Positions 35,932-47,002 of a DNA stretch of 64,000 nucleotides are shown in pieces. The position numbers and the translations under genes are program-made. The DNA is from Leuctra nigra (taxonomy: Eukaryota > Arthropoda > Insecta > Plecoptera > Leuctridae): assembly GCA_934045905.1 (NCBI GenBank), contig OW203763.1, forward strand, positions 49,948,121 to 50,012,120, in the 5' to 3' direction. Numbering within the stretch: the first letter of the stretch is position 1; each line of letters opens with the position of its first letter. The notes below the pieces were generated by a model. That model saw only the letters and a program-made list of their open reading frames with translations. It was not told where the DNA came from and did not search any database.

Positions 35932-35949
35932 GCCCCACGTTGGGCGCCA
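35932..35949 (-). promoter_or_regulatory. Primer binding site, complementary to tRNA-Lys 3' end
   Basis: On the minus strand TGGCGCCCAACGTGGGGC lies two bases inside the 5' LTR. This is the classical 18-nt complement of the tRNA-Lys1,2 type used by several retroviruses. Its position fixes the coding strand. Confidence 0.85.
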
Positions 35950-35951
35950 AT

Positions 35952-37130
35952 TGTAGCCGCGTCAGTAACCTCGGCCGCTGACAGCGTCCACCTTAACACC
36001 ACGAGCAGGTCGTGGTGTGTCTTTGCCTAGTGGCTAGCTCAGACATAGATAGGTCGATGGGTTTGAGCATAGAAAAACAATTAATTAAACAGAGTAGGAA
36101 CTAGGAGACTACAAAGATGTTCGGCAGTGGTTACTCAGTACAACTCAATACTCAGAATTACAAAAGAAATAATCCACACAAAGGATTATACAAAAATCTA
36201 TACAAAACCATCAACTCAAAAGAGTTACTGAACTGAACAGGCATAAAATAAATAGCACATGGTTTGAGTAGAAAAATGCAATGAAGTTACTAGATTGAAC
36301 AAGAAAGAAAAGTAAATAATTAAATAATACAGTGTGGCAATGCCAACACTTACCTCGAGAGCCTCCTCGACAGATTACTAAACACTAGAGTCAAAATAGG
36401 CTAGCACTTTGGTTCGAGAACCTCCGTGCACATTTACTCTGGTACCTTCTATACCTTTCTCATACGTACTCAAATTGTGGAAAGCATAAAATAACGGAAT
36501 AGTAATGGAATTTCGAAATACAGATCTAAACAGAATAATGGTCTATCCAAAACGAAAACCGAAGGGAACGAACAGGACGTCTTGATCAGAGAACGCCCTC
36601 AAGAAAACCACGAGGTTGGCAAAACGTCGGTAGCAAGCAAGACAGTCAAACGCCTCAAACTCACAAACTGAATCGAGTGAACGAAACCAGCTTGGCTCTA
36701 CAAATAGACTAAGGGCAAGACTTCTTAGCAAAAACACAAATAAAAGTCTAAGAAAACATTCATAGACTAAAACTGAAAGGCGTGAGCCGTATGTAAATCT
36801 ACTTTACCATGCTTTCCGGTTTACCCTGGCTCGCGGAGTTCACGTCCAAACCCCTCGGTAGACGACACGAAAAGACCTCGAGGGAAGTTACATGATTTAC
36901 GAGCAAGACAAAATATCATCCCTTACATTACATCCGGTAATGGAAAATTACCTGTACAACGTCAGAATGACAGCTCGCATCAAAACCTACAAGGTCGGAC
37001 CATGCTACTTGACCGAGCAGTGGCGCTATCCCGCGGCCGAACAGATAACTAACAGTAAAAGAGTGGGAAAGTACAAAACCCAATAGGTGGAATAGATGTT
37101 AGGTAGGTAATAGTTTTTTAAACTGTTATA
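35952..37130 (-). repeat. Ty3/Gypsy 5' LTR (right)
   Basis: Nearly identical to the LTR at 30314-31486. Differences seen include a small rearrangement near 36181 (AAAGGATTATACAAAAATC against AGGTGGTTTTATTAT), loss of one C near 36595, and single changes near 36794, 36815 and 37032. The terminal CA has become TA. Confidence 0.95.
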
Positions 37131-37876
37131 ACATCACATATTTATTCCAATGACCAATACATCACATAACTATTCCAATGACCAATACATCATATAACTA
37201 TTCCAATGACCAATACATCACATAACTATTCCAATGACCAATACATCACATAACTATTCCAATGACTAATACATCACATAACTATTCCAATGACCAATAC
37301 ATCACATAACTATTCCAATGACAAATACATCATATAACTATTCCAATGACCAATACATCACATAACTATTCCAATGACCAATACATCACATAACTATTCC
37401 AATGACCAATACATCATATAACTATTCCAATGACCAATACATCACATAACTATTCCAATGACCAATACATCACATAACTATTCCAATGACTAATACATCA
37501 CATAACTATTCCAATGACCAATACATCACATAACTATTCCAATGACCAATACATCACATAACTATTCCAATGACCAATACATCACATAACTATTCCAATG
37601 ACCAATACATCACATAATTATTCCAATGACCAAAACATCACATAACTATTCCAATGACCAATACATCATATAACTATTCCAATGACCAATACATCACATA
37701 ACTATTCCAATGACCAATACATCACATAACTATTCCAATGACCAATACATCAACTAACTATTCCAATGACCAATACATCATCATAACTATTCCAATAACC
37801 AATACATCATCATAACTATTCCAATAACCAATACCTCACATAACTATTCCAATGACCAATACATCACATAACTATT
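37131..37876 (+). repeat. 28-bp satellite array, block 3
   Basis: Continuation of block 2 after the Ty3/Gypsy insertion, about 27 monomers of the same unit with CATATAACT and CAACTAACT variants. It ends at the second hAT-like copy with the same junction (ATAACTATTCGTGTTGGGC) as block 1. Confidence 0.95.
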
Positions 37877-38425
37877 CGTGTTGGGCTTATTACTTTTAAA
37901 AGTAGTGTCACTACTTTACTTACTACTCAACTTCAAAAGTAGTAAAACTACTTTACTTACTACTGTTCCCCAAAAGTAGTGACACTACTTTACTTTTTGG
38001 TGAAAAAAGTAGTGAGATTACTTTCGCGTTACTTTGAACAATTAATAGTTATTTCATTGAATGGACGGAAGGGAAGGAATGAAAGATATTTTTGAAGGAA
38101 TGTTACAAGGATTAGATTATGTACTCGAACACAGAATTCAATTCGTTTTATATATAGAAATAATAAGTCACTGCAGTGCCTTTTTATTTTATGTTGCCAA
38201 ATGTTTGCTCTGAAATAATAAGCGCTTTGTGACCTACTTATTTAACGTCAAAAGTAACGTCAAAAGTAGCGCGTTACTTCAAACGAAATTACTTCCAAAA
38301 AGTAGTAAAATTACTTTACAAATTACTTTATTTCAAAAGTAACGTCGTTGCCGGCGACGTTACTGAAAAAGTAATTTCGTTACAGTAACGAGTTACTTTC
38401 TTTACTTTACTGTCATTGGAATAGT
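37877..38425 (+). mobile_element. hAT-like non-autonomous element, copy 2 (uninterrupted)
   Basis: Nearly identical to copy 1 at 25838-29870 but without the LINE. It runs from CGTGTTGGGCTTATTACTTT to GAGTTACTTTCTTTACTTTA, then the mirrored monomer CATTGGAATAGTATTCCAATG. Position 38331-38341 (TTTCAAAAGTAACG) is the LINE-free site. Confidence 0.65.
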
Positions 38426-38536
38426 ATTCCAATGACCAATATATCACATAATTATGCCAATGACCAATACATCACATAACTATTCCAATGACCAATACAT
38501 CACATAACTATTCCAATGACCAATACATCATCATAA
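38426..38536 (+). repeat. 28-bp satellite array, block 4
   Basis: About four monomers after hAT-like copy 2, ending at ATCATCATAACTCTCTG. Confidence 0.9.
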
Positions 38537-38639
38537 CTCTCTGTTTCTTTAAAATTGTGACAGTCATTGTGCATTCACTCTATTTCTGGACAAGAGATAA
38601 CAATTATTCATATCATTAACAAATTTGACAGTATTTTGT

Positions 38640-38880
38640 ATATTATTAATGCTAAAAATACAAAATACTCAGAATAATGTTTTTGAAATACAAGATACAA
38701 AATACTCCTTAAAAAGTTCGTGAAAATACAAAATACAAAATACGTAATGTATTTAAAATACGGATTTAAAATAGATGTATTTTCGATACTGCCCGTATCT
38801 GCACGTTACCTACGTTACCATTTTAGTCTTGACATACGTCTTGAATACGTTACCATTTTAGTGGTAACGTAGGTAAGGTT
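38640..38880 (-). mobile_element. hAT-type terminus and adjacent small palindrome
   Basis: On the minus strand CGGGCAGTATCGAAAATACA (about 38801) is followed by repeated GTATTTTGTATTTT words, a pattern common at hAT ends. Next to it TTACCTACGTTACCA (38809-38823) and TGGTAACGTAGGTAA (38863-38877) form an inverted repeat. No second terminus or ORF was found. Confidence 0.4.
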
Positions 38881-38889
38881 TCGAGAATA

Positions 38890-39320
38890 TAAAATTCTGT
38901 CCGGCTAGACCAATCACAAGTTGTTGATGGGTCCACCTGACCACCCCCCGACGGCTGCCACCTTATCGCGGTGGTGGGGTTTGTGTTGGTCAATGATCCA
39001 TTGCAGCTACGCCGGCGAGCATATATGCTAATGTGTAAGGGCTACCCATGCCGGACAGGTCAGTGGTGAGGTCCAGACAAAGAGCAGCCAGGGTCGACCT
39101 ATCCATGCCTCCCTTGAATTGGCGGTCCCCTCGGGCCGGCCTTCCCCCTCGAGATAGTGATCCCCCTGAAATCGGGTTCCGCCGGCCCGAATCCTCACAC
39201 CCCCCGGTCCGTCCCCATTCCGGCCTGGCCTTCCCACTAGTGCTGGACTCCCCCGGATCGGGCCCGTTAAGTCGACCCCTCCCCATGTCCTCCAATTATG
39301 ATCAACAAAGTTAAATATAA
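38890..39320 (+). mobile_element. GC-rich segment, possible 5' end of a LINE
   Basis: Distinctly GC-rich. The words CACCTTATCGCGGTGGTGGG, GCTACCCATGCCGGACAGG and GGTCCAGACAAAGAGCAGCC resemble 5' regions of some animal LINEs as I remember them. A Pro/Arg-rich frame starts near 39042 and its shadow runs on the other strand. No RT follows. Host gene origin is not excluded. Confidence 0.3.
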
Positions 39321-39349
39321 AAATAATGTGCGCAATAAAACGGGAACGC

Positions 39350-39775
39350 GTTAACTCTCCGAAGCGCCAATTCCTCGAAACCGCCAACTCTTAGAAACCG
39401 CCAATTCTTCGAACCGACAACCCTTCGAAAATGTTAATATTTATATTAATTAAAAATAACACGTTAAAAACTCTCCGAGACGTCAACTCATCGAAACCGA
39501 CAACTCATCGAAAACAGAAAAAAGTGAAATATTACATTTCCGCTAACTCTTCGAAACCGCCATCTCTCCGAAACCGACAACTCTTCGAAAATGACACATT
39601 ATATAATTAAATAAAACGCCTCTCGAAAACTCTCCGAGATGTCAACTCATCGAAACCGACAATCCATCGAAAATAGCAAATAAACTAATAGATAAATGTA
39701 AAATAAAGTTTCCGCCAACTCCTCGAAACCGACAATTCTCCGAAACCGCCAATCCATCGAATTTCTACGGGGATC
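39350..39775 (+). repeat. TTCGAAACCGCCAA repeat element, copy 1
   Basis: Clusters of CTCTTCGAAACCGCCAA and CATCGAAACCGACAA words separated by AT-rich spacers. Inverted copy at 48365-48785 and shorter direct copy at 49015-49270. Confidence 0.75.
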
Positions 39776-40803
39776 GGCAAAGTGACCTTCTCTCATACAT
39801 CCGTCTCTTTTGTTAGCGAGTAACTGAATAAAGTAGTATAAGTGTATTATGCACTGGCAATAAAACCTTTTAGAAATTAAGATTTACAATCGGGTTGGTT
39901 TGATGCTTTGTGCAAGCATATGTCCGAGGGGCTGTAAATACCTTGTTTCCTGCCCTCCCAAAGTTCTGTGATCAAAAACATGGTTTCTTAAAAGCAATGA
40001 ATAAGGCGGCAAATACAAAATACGATGCGATGATATCAGTGCATGAATGAATCTAGTAATCTTTCATTGAAATTGATACCTAATGTCGATTAAATTGTAT
40101 TTGTATTGTATAAGTATTTGTATTGTCAAATTGTAATGGATAAATATACAGAAATTAGTATTTCATGTATCTCGAAATAATATGAAGGAAATCGATCCGT
40201 ATGTAATTGGACAATACATTTTACTGTCCAGACACTGTCCAGAATGTAATTGGACAGTACATTTAATTGTCACTTTATAAAAATATTCCGATGTAAAAGA
40301 CTACTTCATTGAGAAAATTGGAATTTGTTATCGAATGGAAGGGGTAATAACACGATGATAGCACATACATTAATGGACGCGACTATTTTCACCGGTTGGT
40401 GAAAATAGCACCAGAGGCTATTTTCACCGTGTGCATTCTCTTAACTAGGTATGTGTTTATGATGAAGTTTATTTGTACAAACACATTTCGATTTTTGTGT
40501 ATTATTGATTATTCCCGAGATTATTGCCTATTGTATATGCGTCAGAGGCATTTTCTAGTGTGGTACGATTCCCACAGTTTTGTAATGTATCGTTACGTAT
40601 ACACTTAGCCAAACAAAAATTGAACGTTCAATAAATCTGATAGGCTGATAAAATGTAAGATCACACCATCATAAGTCAGTCTAGACGATCTCATTGACTC
40701 ACTCGCTAGTAGGTGACCTCACACTTCAATGATAATAACAAGGTTTGATTGGTTATGAGACATGACCAGCAGTCATTCAAATTAAAAAGCAGGGAGCTAG
40801 ATT

Positions 40804-42137
40804 ATAGGGTGGCGCAGAAAATCCCCCTGATTGAGAGGTCACTATATCGAAACTATTATAGATAGGATTCTGAAATTTGTACACATATTAGCGAAACATA
40901 ACAAAATTTAACATGTGCAAGTTTCCAAAACATTACTATTGTAGGAAAAAAGTAACAGCTGCTCAAATTTGGTTGTCAAAAAATTGATTATACGGAGCTC
41001 AAAAAGCGCGCGTCGAGAAAACTTCCAATACGCGGGACGCGTCTTTCCATACCCTAATCGAGCCCAACTCATTGATTTGAATATTTCCATTTTACGCGCA
41101 TTTAACGCCGAATCAATTCGGTATAACCAAACATTCTAACACTCCCATTCATAATGAAGCAGCTACGTGAGGTGTCTCCTTAATATTGGGGGTTTTACTC
41201 ACGTAATTGATGACAGTTTGAAAGTAAGAACATTGTTTGGAAAGTAGATTTAAACATTTTATAAAGAGATACAAATTTCTTGATAACAAAATTCGAATAA
41301 TGCATTTGATTATAAGCAAGGCGAAACAAAATGAGAAAAAGAGGTTGGGTTTAATCAATAATTATAATAATCATGAAAATTAAATTATGACCAATATTTC
41401 AGGTCAACCCCATAGGCCTATGCAAAAGTACCACCTACTTTTGGACTTCGTATTAATACCAACGAATGTTTTTATCAGAATAGATTCTCTAATATTGTCA
41501 GCTAGGTTTATTGTAGGTCCAATATACCAATTTAAGATGGTTGTTTATAAGTGTTTTTGTGTTACAAAACAGGTACTAGGTGTTTAGGTGCTTATGTAAA
41601 TATACCTAAGATATAAGAATTTACAGTAGGAAGTCACTTGAAGGACGACATAAAATAATTTGAATTGCTAGAAAATATTTTGTTCAGTTCTTTAGTCTCT
41701 AAACAGTTGTATTGAGTTGGGCTCGATTAGGGTATGGAAAGACGAGGCCGGGACGCTGTTTCTTCAAAACTACGTACGATATCAAGCTAAAAATTTTAAA
41801 TTATATTCAAAATAGATTAAGATCGATTGTGTAAAAATTTCAATCAATATCAATACATGGAACGAAAGTTATTGAATCTTGAAGTTGAACTTGAAAACAG
41901 AATAGCGGGAAAAAAATCACTTTTATAACGTGTGTAATAAAAGTTTAGAAACAATCTATCCCCAAGAAATAGAACCATTTGTATGGATTCCATTTCCTTT
42001 CTTTTGTATATACATATTTGATTTTACGATCAACTTCAAGATTACATAATTTTCGTTCCATTCATTCAAATTGATTGACATTTTTACACAATCGATCTTA
42101 ATATATTTTCAATATAATTTGAAATTTTCACTAAAAT
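40804..42137. mobile_element. Foldback element, copy 1, right arm truncated
   Basis: It starts TATAGGGTGGCGCAGAAAAT and aligns with the intact palindromic copy at 51063-51892. The left arm is split by the TIR element at 41040-41744; the second arm stops near 42137, within sequence leading to a LINE fragment. Confidence 0.65.
41040..41744. mobile_element. 705-bp TIR element nested in the foldback element
   Basis: Perfect 32-bp terminal inverted repeats start CGTCTTTCCATACCC and end GGGTATGGAAAGACG. CGGGACG occurs on both sides (41033-41039 and 41749-41755), suggesting a 7-8 bp duplication as in hAT elements, although four bases separate the right TIR from it. The unoccupied paralogous site is near 51290-51300. 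No transposase. Confidence 0.65.
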
Positions 42138-42170
42138 TTTGAAATTAGTCACTCCCATGAGTGCTTCCAT

Positions 42171-43436
42171 CTGAGTCCTGTTCAGGCGAATTGTCAATGT
42201 CCAACAGTTGAAAGTGTGCATCAAATTAAATATCTTGGGATAACATTAGACAAAAACTTAACTTGGAGACCCCAAATATCTTCCATATGCAAGAAACTTC
42301 GCAGATGCGTTTACAATGTATAGCTTACTAGGAAAACGCTCAGAATAACGCGTTGATGAGCGAGCACGAGTACGTGCAAATTCTCCAACAGGAAATGCGC
42401 ACACAACGCATAAAACATTACATCCATATTGGATTGAAATAATATGAGCCACTCAATCAATAAAAGTATGCTTTTCAAAAAATGGCATCTAAGCACCCTG
42501 GTACATGAAGCAAATCTTATTCAATTCAATTGGCACTGGAAAACATTCATATCGATACTTCATATCTGACAGCTATTAAAAATGTCAATAAGTTCATAAA
42601 TTCTTAACTGATTAGGATGAAAAATTGTAAAATAAGAGACAATGTTGGTCTTACTGACCATGCAAAATATGAGTTTGATCACATTTATCGAAGACCATTT
42701 TCATTTTACAACCTATCAGGAGATGTTTATTTAAATTTTAACCAGTCAGTGGATTTCAAAAACATTAGGGTCTGCAACGCCCAGAGAATGTCCGAACACG
42801 TATGAAAAATTTCAGCTCGATCGAAGAAGAACTCTGACCTGTATATCGTCAGTAACAGAAAAAAAACAAAAAAAAACAGAGGTCCGTGCCAAATGAGCTA
42901 AAAGGAGACGCTCGCTTCGCTCGCTCAAAAATATATTTTGCCATTTAATATCTTGCGCTCTGTTTACTTTGCCTTGGTTGAATCAATTATTAGTTATGGT
43001 CTAGTTGCGTGGGGTAACGCATCACAAACATATGTCCAGCAGGTATACACAATGCAGAGAAGAATTTCATTGAACATGATCCCTGCAATTAAGTTAGACA
43101 TAATAAAAAATGATTATAATATTTTCAATTTTTGTCGCACGTTGCCAATAACATTACCTACTTTTGAATTTAAACTCCTGATACATTTTTTATTTTTCTA
43201 TTATCTTCAAAATAATAGAGACAGCTGCTACACATACAGCTGCTACACGGTGTGTAGGCGTTTACAAAATTCCGCGATATAATAATAAACATAGACAGTG
43301 TCAACTCCAGTATTTAATTCCAATAATATTTAAAGAACTCCCGATTTATTTAAGGAACATTGAAAAATATATTATATTGAAATACGAACTTAAAAAATAT
43401 TTGGCCGACAAACTAGAAAACATGTACATAAATGAT
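42171..43436 (+). pseudogene. LINE RT C-terminal fragment, split by a Helitron-like element
   Basis: The first piece (about 42171-42325) reads CPTVESVHQIKYLGITLDKN then TWRPQISSICKKLRRCVYN. The second (42932-43436) reads LPFNILRSVYFALVESIISY, GLVAWGN, MQRRIS and, after stops at about 43280, a terminal stretch ending LKKYLADKLENMYIND. These are the region after the RT catalytic core in CR1/Jockey-type LINEs (YLGITLD motif, then Y-x-x-x-x-x-I-x-Y-G). The core itself is absent. Confidence 0.7.
42328..42928 (-). mobile_element. Helitron/Helentron-like non-autonomous element, copy 4
   Basis: Reverse-oriented 601-bp copy with the family ends (minus strand TTGAGCGAGCGAAGCGAGCG ... AACGC-hairpin-GCGTT TTCCTAG, then T). 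It lies inside the LINE fragment, splitting ...RRCVYN from KYILPFN. Confidence 0.85.
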
Positions 43437-44062
43437 TGATCAGTACCCCACGCATCATTTTAATATTCTGTGTTTTGATTTCCCCTTTGTGTATTCTTTC
43501 TTGTAATATAATATGTAATAGTGTAAAAAATGTAATCATGTCAGAACACCTATATTATAATTTGTTAACTCCGCAGTTAAACTGGCGTCCTGATGCCAGT
43601 TTTGTTTGGAATGGTGACAGTTGACACGAGAGACTTCAGTATAACTGTATTTGTTGGACATCAATTGTCAACAAATACATAGTTAATTAAAGTATTCACT
43701 TTTGTAATGATGTAATCAAGCTTTATCAATTATAATTTGATTTCAGTCTAACTACAGTCTATTACAAAAGTGTGCAATACAAAATTTGGAAATTGGGTTT
43801 CACCCCTTCAACCTCTGAGGTACATTTATTGTTGTTACGTACCTATACATTATTGTTTTCTGAATATCTTAGAGAATATAGATAAATAAAGTATGATTTG
43901 TGGCGCTCAATTAGCGAGATTACGTTTTGCTACGATTTTAAAGTTAGAAAAAATACAGTTTATCAACAATTCTTAAATCAAAATTGATGTTAGATTTAAA
44001 ATAAAGCGTCATAATGATGTGCACATTATTTGCATAATGATTGTAACAATAATGATTTAAAA

Positions 44063-45197
44063 CTAGGAATAGCTCTGTGTACCTAATGCGTTGATGAGCG
44101 AGCACCGACACGCGCAACATCGCCAATCGAGCACGATCCATTCAATCAAAGATACCTAACTATCTAACTATACATTATTATTGATTTTCATCGCAACTTT
44201 CCATAAACGTTCTGGAAAAATTGAATAAAGGTGGATTTACACGGCCGTTCCAAACTTCCCAAGTTTGCCGAAGTTCCGAATCGCCGTTCCAAAAACTCCC
44301 GTGTGAACTATGAAAGTTTGGAACTCAATCTTCGTAGTTCGAATCTTTTCATAGTTCACACAGGAGTTTTTGGAACGGCGATTCGGAACTTCGGCAAACT
44401 TGGGATGTTTGGAACGGCCGTGTGAATCCACCTTAACAGATCAATGTATATACCATGAATTGATACTTCTCCATCAATCTCTGTGAACAGATATTCAAAA
44501 CACTTAATAGCAATAAGTCTGTAAATTCTTGACCGATTGGGCTGGAAATTTGTAAAGTATGCGATGTAACATGTGCTATAGTCGAAACGTTGCTTCTAGC
44601 ATAACTGTGAGACACGATCCATATTCAAAAAAGTGATACCTAGATGAAGGTATACAAATACAGATTATACATCCCTTGAATTGCAATATAATCCACACAA
44701 TCAACAAGAATATGTTTTTCACTGAAACTCAGAATAGCCATCTAAACTCTTTGGTACCTCACAACGAAGTGCCTGGAGGTACCTTGAGATCAGTGTGGTA
44801 CCTACGTGAAACAATCCAGAAAGCAGTGGAATTTCCCGATGCCATCAATTCTGACAGTTTCAAACAATGAAAAATGTCAATAAGTGCATAAGTTATCTAA
44901 TAATTGGGCTGAAAACTTGTAAAATAAGAGAAAATGGTAGTCTTAATGTACATGCAAAATTTGAACTTAATCGGAGCATTTTGATTTTAGACCAATCGTG
45001 AGATATTTTAATTTTTGAACCAATCAGAATTTAGACCTTAAAAACTATACACGAGTAAGCTAGAATGATATTAGTATGTGTGCAAAATTTCAGTTTGATC
45101 GGAAAAAATTGTAATATATGCCGTCGGGCCAAAAAAAAAAAAAAACAGAGAAAGTGTCCAAAAGTTCCAAATGGAGACGCTCGCTACGCTCGCTCAA
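44063..45197 (-). mobile_element. Helitron/Helentron-like non-autonomous element, copy 5, with known empty site
   Basis: On the plus strand the flanks are GATTTAAAA and TTACACAAG. The other copy of the segmental duplication reads GATTTAAAATTACACAAG (about 55010-55026), so the element is exactly CTAGG...GCTCAA and no target bases were duplicated. It is 1135 bp, of which 208 are the MITE at 44229-44433 with its TAA duplication. The 3' hairpin is degraded in this copy. Confidence 0.9.
44229..44433. mobile_element. 205-bp hairpin MITE with TAA target duplication (Harbinger-like)
   Basis: Almost a perfect palindrome: ends AGGTGGATTTACACGGCCG and CGGCCGTGTGAATCCACCT, inner arms GTTTGCCGAAGTTCCGAATC. 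TAA flanks both ends (44226-44228 and 44434-44436). The two opposite-strand open frames in it read nearly the same peptide, simply because of the palindrome. Confidence 0.85.
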
Positions 45198-46383
45198 TTA
45201 CACAAGTGAAATGTGCATGGTTTCTTGAGACCAAGATTTCGGCTAAGTTGGTCAAGAACTTGAAGTGATAAAGTTCATATTCCCTAACAAAAGCATAGAA
45301 ATATGACCTTACGTACGTGCAGAATGGCACGTGTTGTAGCTAATTGCATTTAATTATCTTGTTTGATGTAAAATTTCATATTTTTTCAATGGATTCGGTA
45401 TGTCAAAATCAATACGCTTCTAACGTGTGCTACTTCTACTATGTACATGCAAAAATAAAGAAATAAGATCCAATTTTGTTCCCAGATTTTTTAAAAGAAC
45501 CATGTAAATTGTCTCTTCTATCCATACTATCCAAACTCTAGTAATTGCTAGTACTGTCTACAGTAGATAGTGGATGCATTACTATACCAAAGATGTTCTA
45601 TTACTCTGTCAAATCTCATATGATCAATTATCAATACAATTCGCAATAAACCTAGTTTCGCTTTTCCACAAAAGTAGGCTTAATTTCGAGAATGAAATTA
45701 TTGAGTTTCAAGAACGAAATTACTTTTTTTTTACCATTGAGTATTAGTTTGAAATTTGTAAGCTAATGATCATGTTAAAAATAATTTAAATTATTCACTT
45801 GGTATTTTTTACATTTTGAATTTAAATGATGTGAAAGATCAGATTTTTTGAAGAAATTAGTATGCATATTTGTCAGTCCGAAAACCTTTCTTGAAAAAGC
45901 AAATGTACGTTCAAATTTTTAATATTTCTGCAAATTACCGTCGCAAGTGAAATTAAAATATCAAGTATGAAGTTAGCACTAAGAAACTAATTTATATGCA
46001 AAATTGATCTTATGATACGGTAATACCTGTGTTTACCGAGAGATTTCTTTAGAATGTGTATATTTTCTTGTCTTGAACACCAATAGCTGATGATTTTCAA
46101 TGATTCCAACTTTCCAAGTATGGTAATGAAGTTTACTAAATAGTTTTCTTCAAAATTATTTCCTGTTCAATTCCGGTATCTTGCACTCTCTAGGCTAGAG
46201 ATCGTATATCAAAACCCGTATGACAATTGGGACTATATCCAATTGATACCATTAGTGCATTTCTTTTCTCACCAGATTAAGAAATAGAAATATAATTGTG
46301 CTGATTATTTCAACTACAATCAACTATAATGTTTAAGGAAACCAAACAGTATTCAAGAAAATATTATAAAATTTACATTTAAA

Positions 46384-47002
46384 CTAGGAAAACGCTCAGT
46401 GTAACGCGTTAATGAGCGAGCACGGGTATACGTGCACATTTTCGAACCGGAATTCCGTACCAAAGGCACAGAAAACATATCCATCCATCCATATTGAATT
46501 GAAATATGATTCACTCAATCAACATAAAAGTATGCTTTTCATCAAAACTTGAAAATAGCATCTAAGCACCCTGGTTAATGTAGCAAATCATATTCAGTTG
46601 CAGTAGAAGACATTCATTTCGATTCTTAATTTCTGACAGATATTAAAAATGTCAATAAGTGCATACATAATTTACCGATTGGGATGACAAATTGTAAAAT
46701 AGGATACATTGTTGGTCTTAATGACCATGCAAAATATGAGTTTGATCAGATTTATAGAATACCATTGAAATTTTTCAACCTATTAGGAGCTATTTATTTA
46801 AATTTTAACCAATGAACGGAATTCTAAAAAATTATGGTCTGCAACGCTCAGAAATGGTCCGTACATGTGTGCAAAATTTCAGCTCGATCGAAAAAAAACT
46901 GTAACAATATAGCCTGAGTAACAGAAAAAAGTTAAAAAAAATATAAACAAGTGGTCCGTGTTAGAAGAGCCAAAAAGAGAGTCGTTTGCTTCGCTCGCTC
47001 AA
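46384..47002 (-). mobile_element. Helitron/Helentron-like non-autonomous element, copy 6
   Basis: 619 bp, full family ends. Present at the same place in the other duplication copy (56364-56990), so it predates the duplication. Confidence 0.85.

Larger units (their letters stand above)
30314..37130 (-). mobile_element. Ty3/Gypsy LTR retrotransposon, complete with 4-bp target duplication
   Basis: A 6.8-kb element read on the minus strand, with two LTRs of 1173 and 1179 bp, a Lys-type primer binding site, gag, protease-RT-RNase H-integrase and a polypurine tract. There is no env frame. The target duplication ACAT lies at 30310-30313 and 37131-37134, inside the 28-bp satellite. The LTRs differ by only about four substitutions and two small indels by eye, so the insertion is recent. 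Gag has a UGA and pol a frameshift, so the copy is probably defective. Confidence 0.95.

Noticed and set aside
38990..39387. Pro/Arg-rich open frames on both strands
   Set aside because: They follow from local GC richness; no domain is recognisable, so listed only as a possible LINE 5' region.
44231..44431. Two opposite-strand frames with nearly the same peptide
   Set aside because: Direct consequence of the palindromic MITE, not protein conservation.
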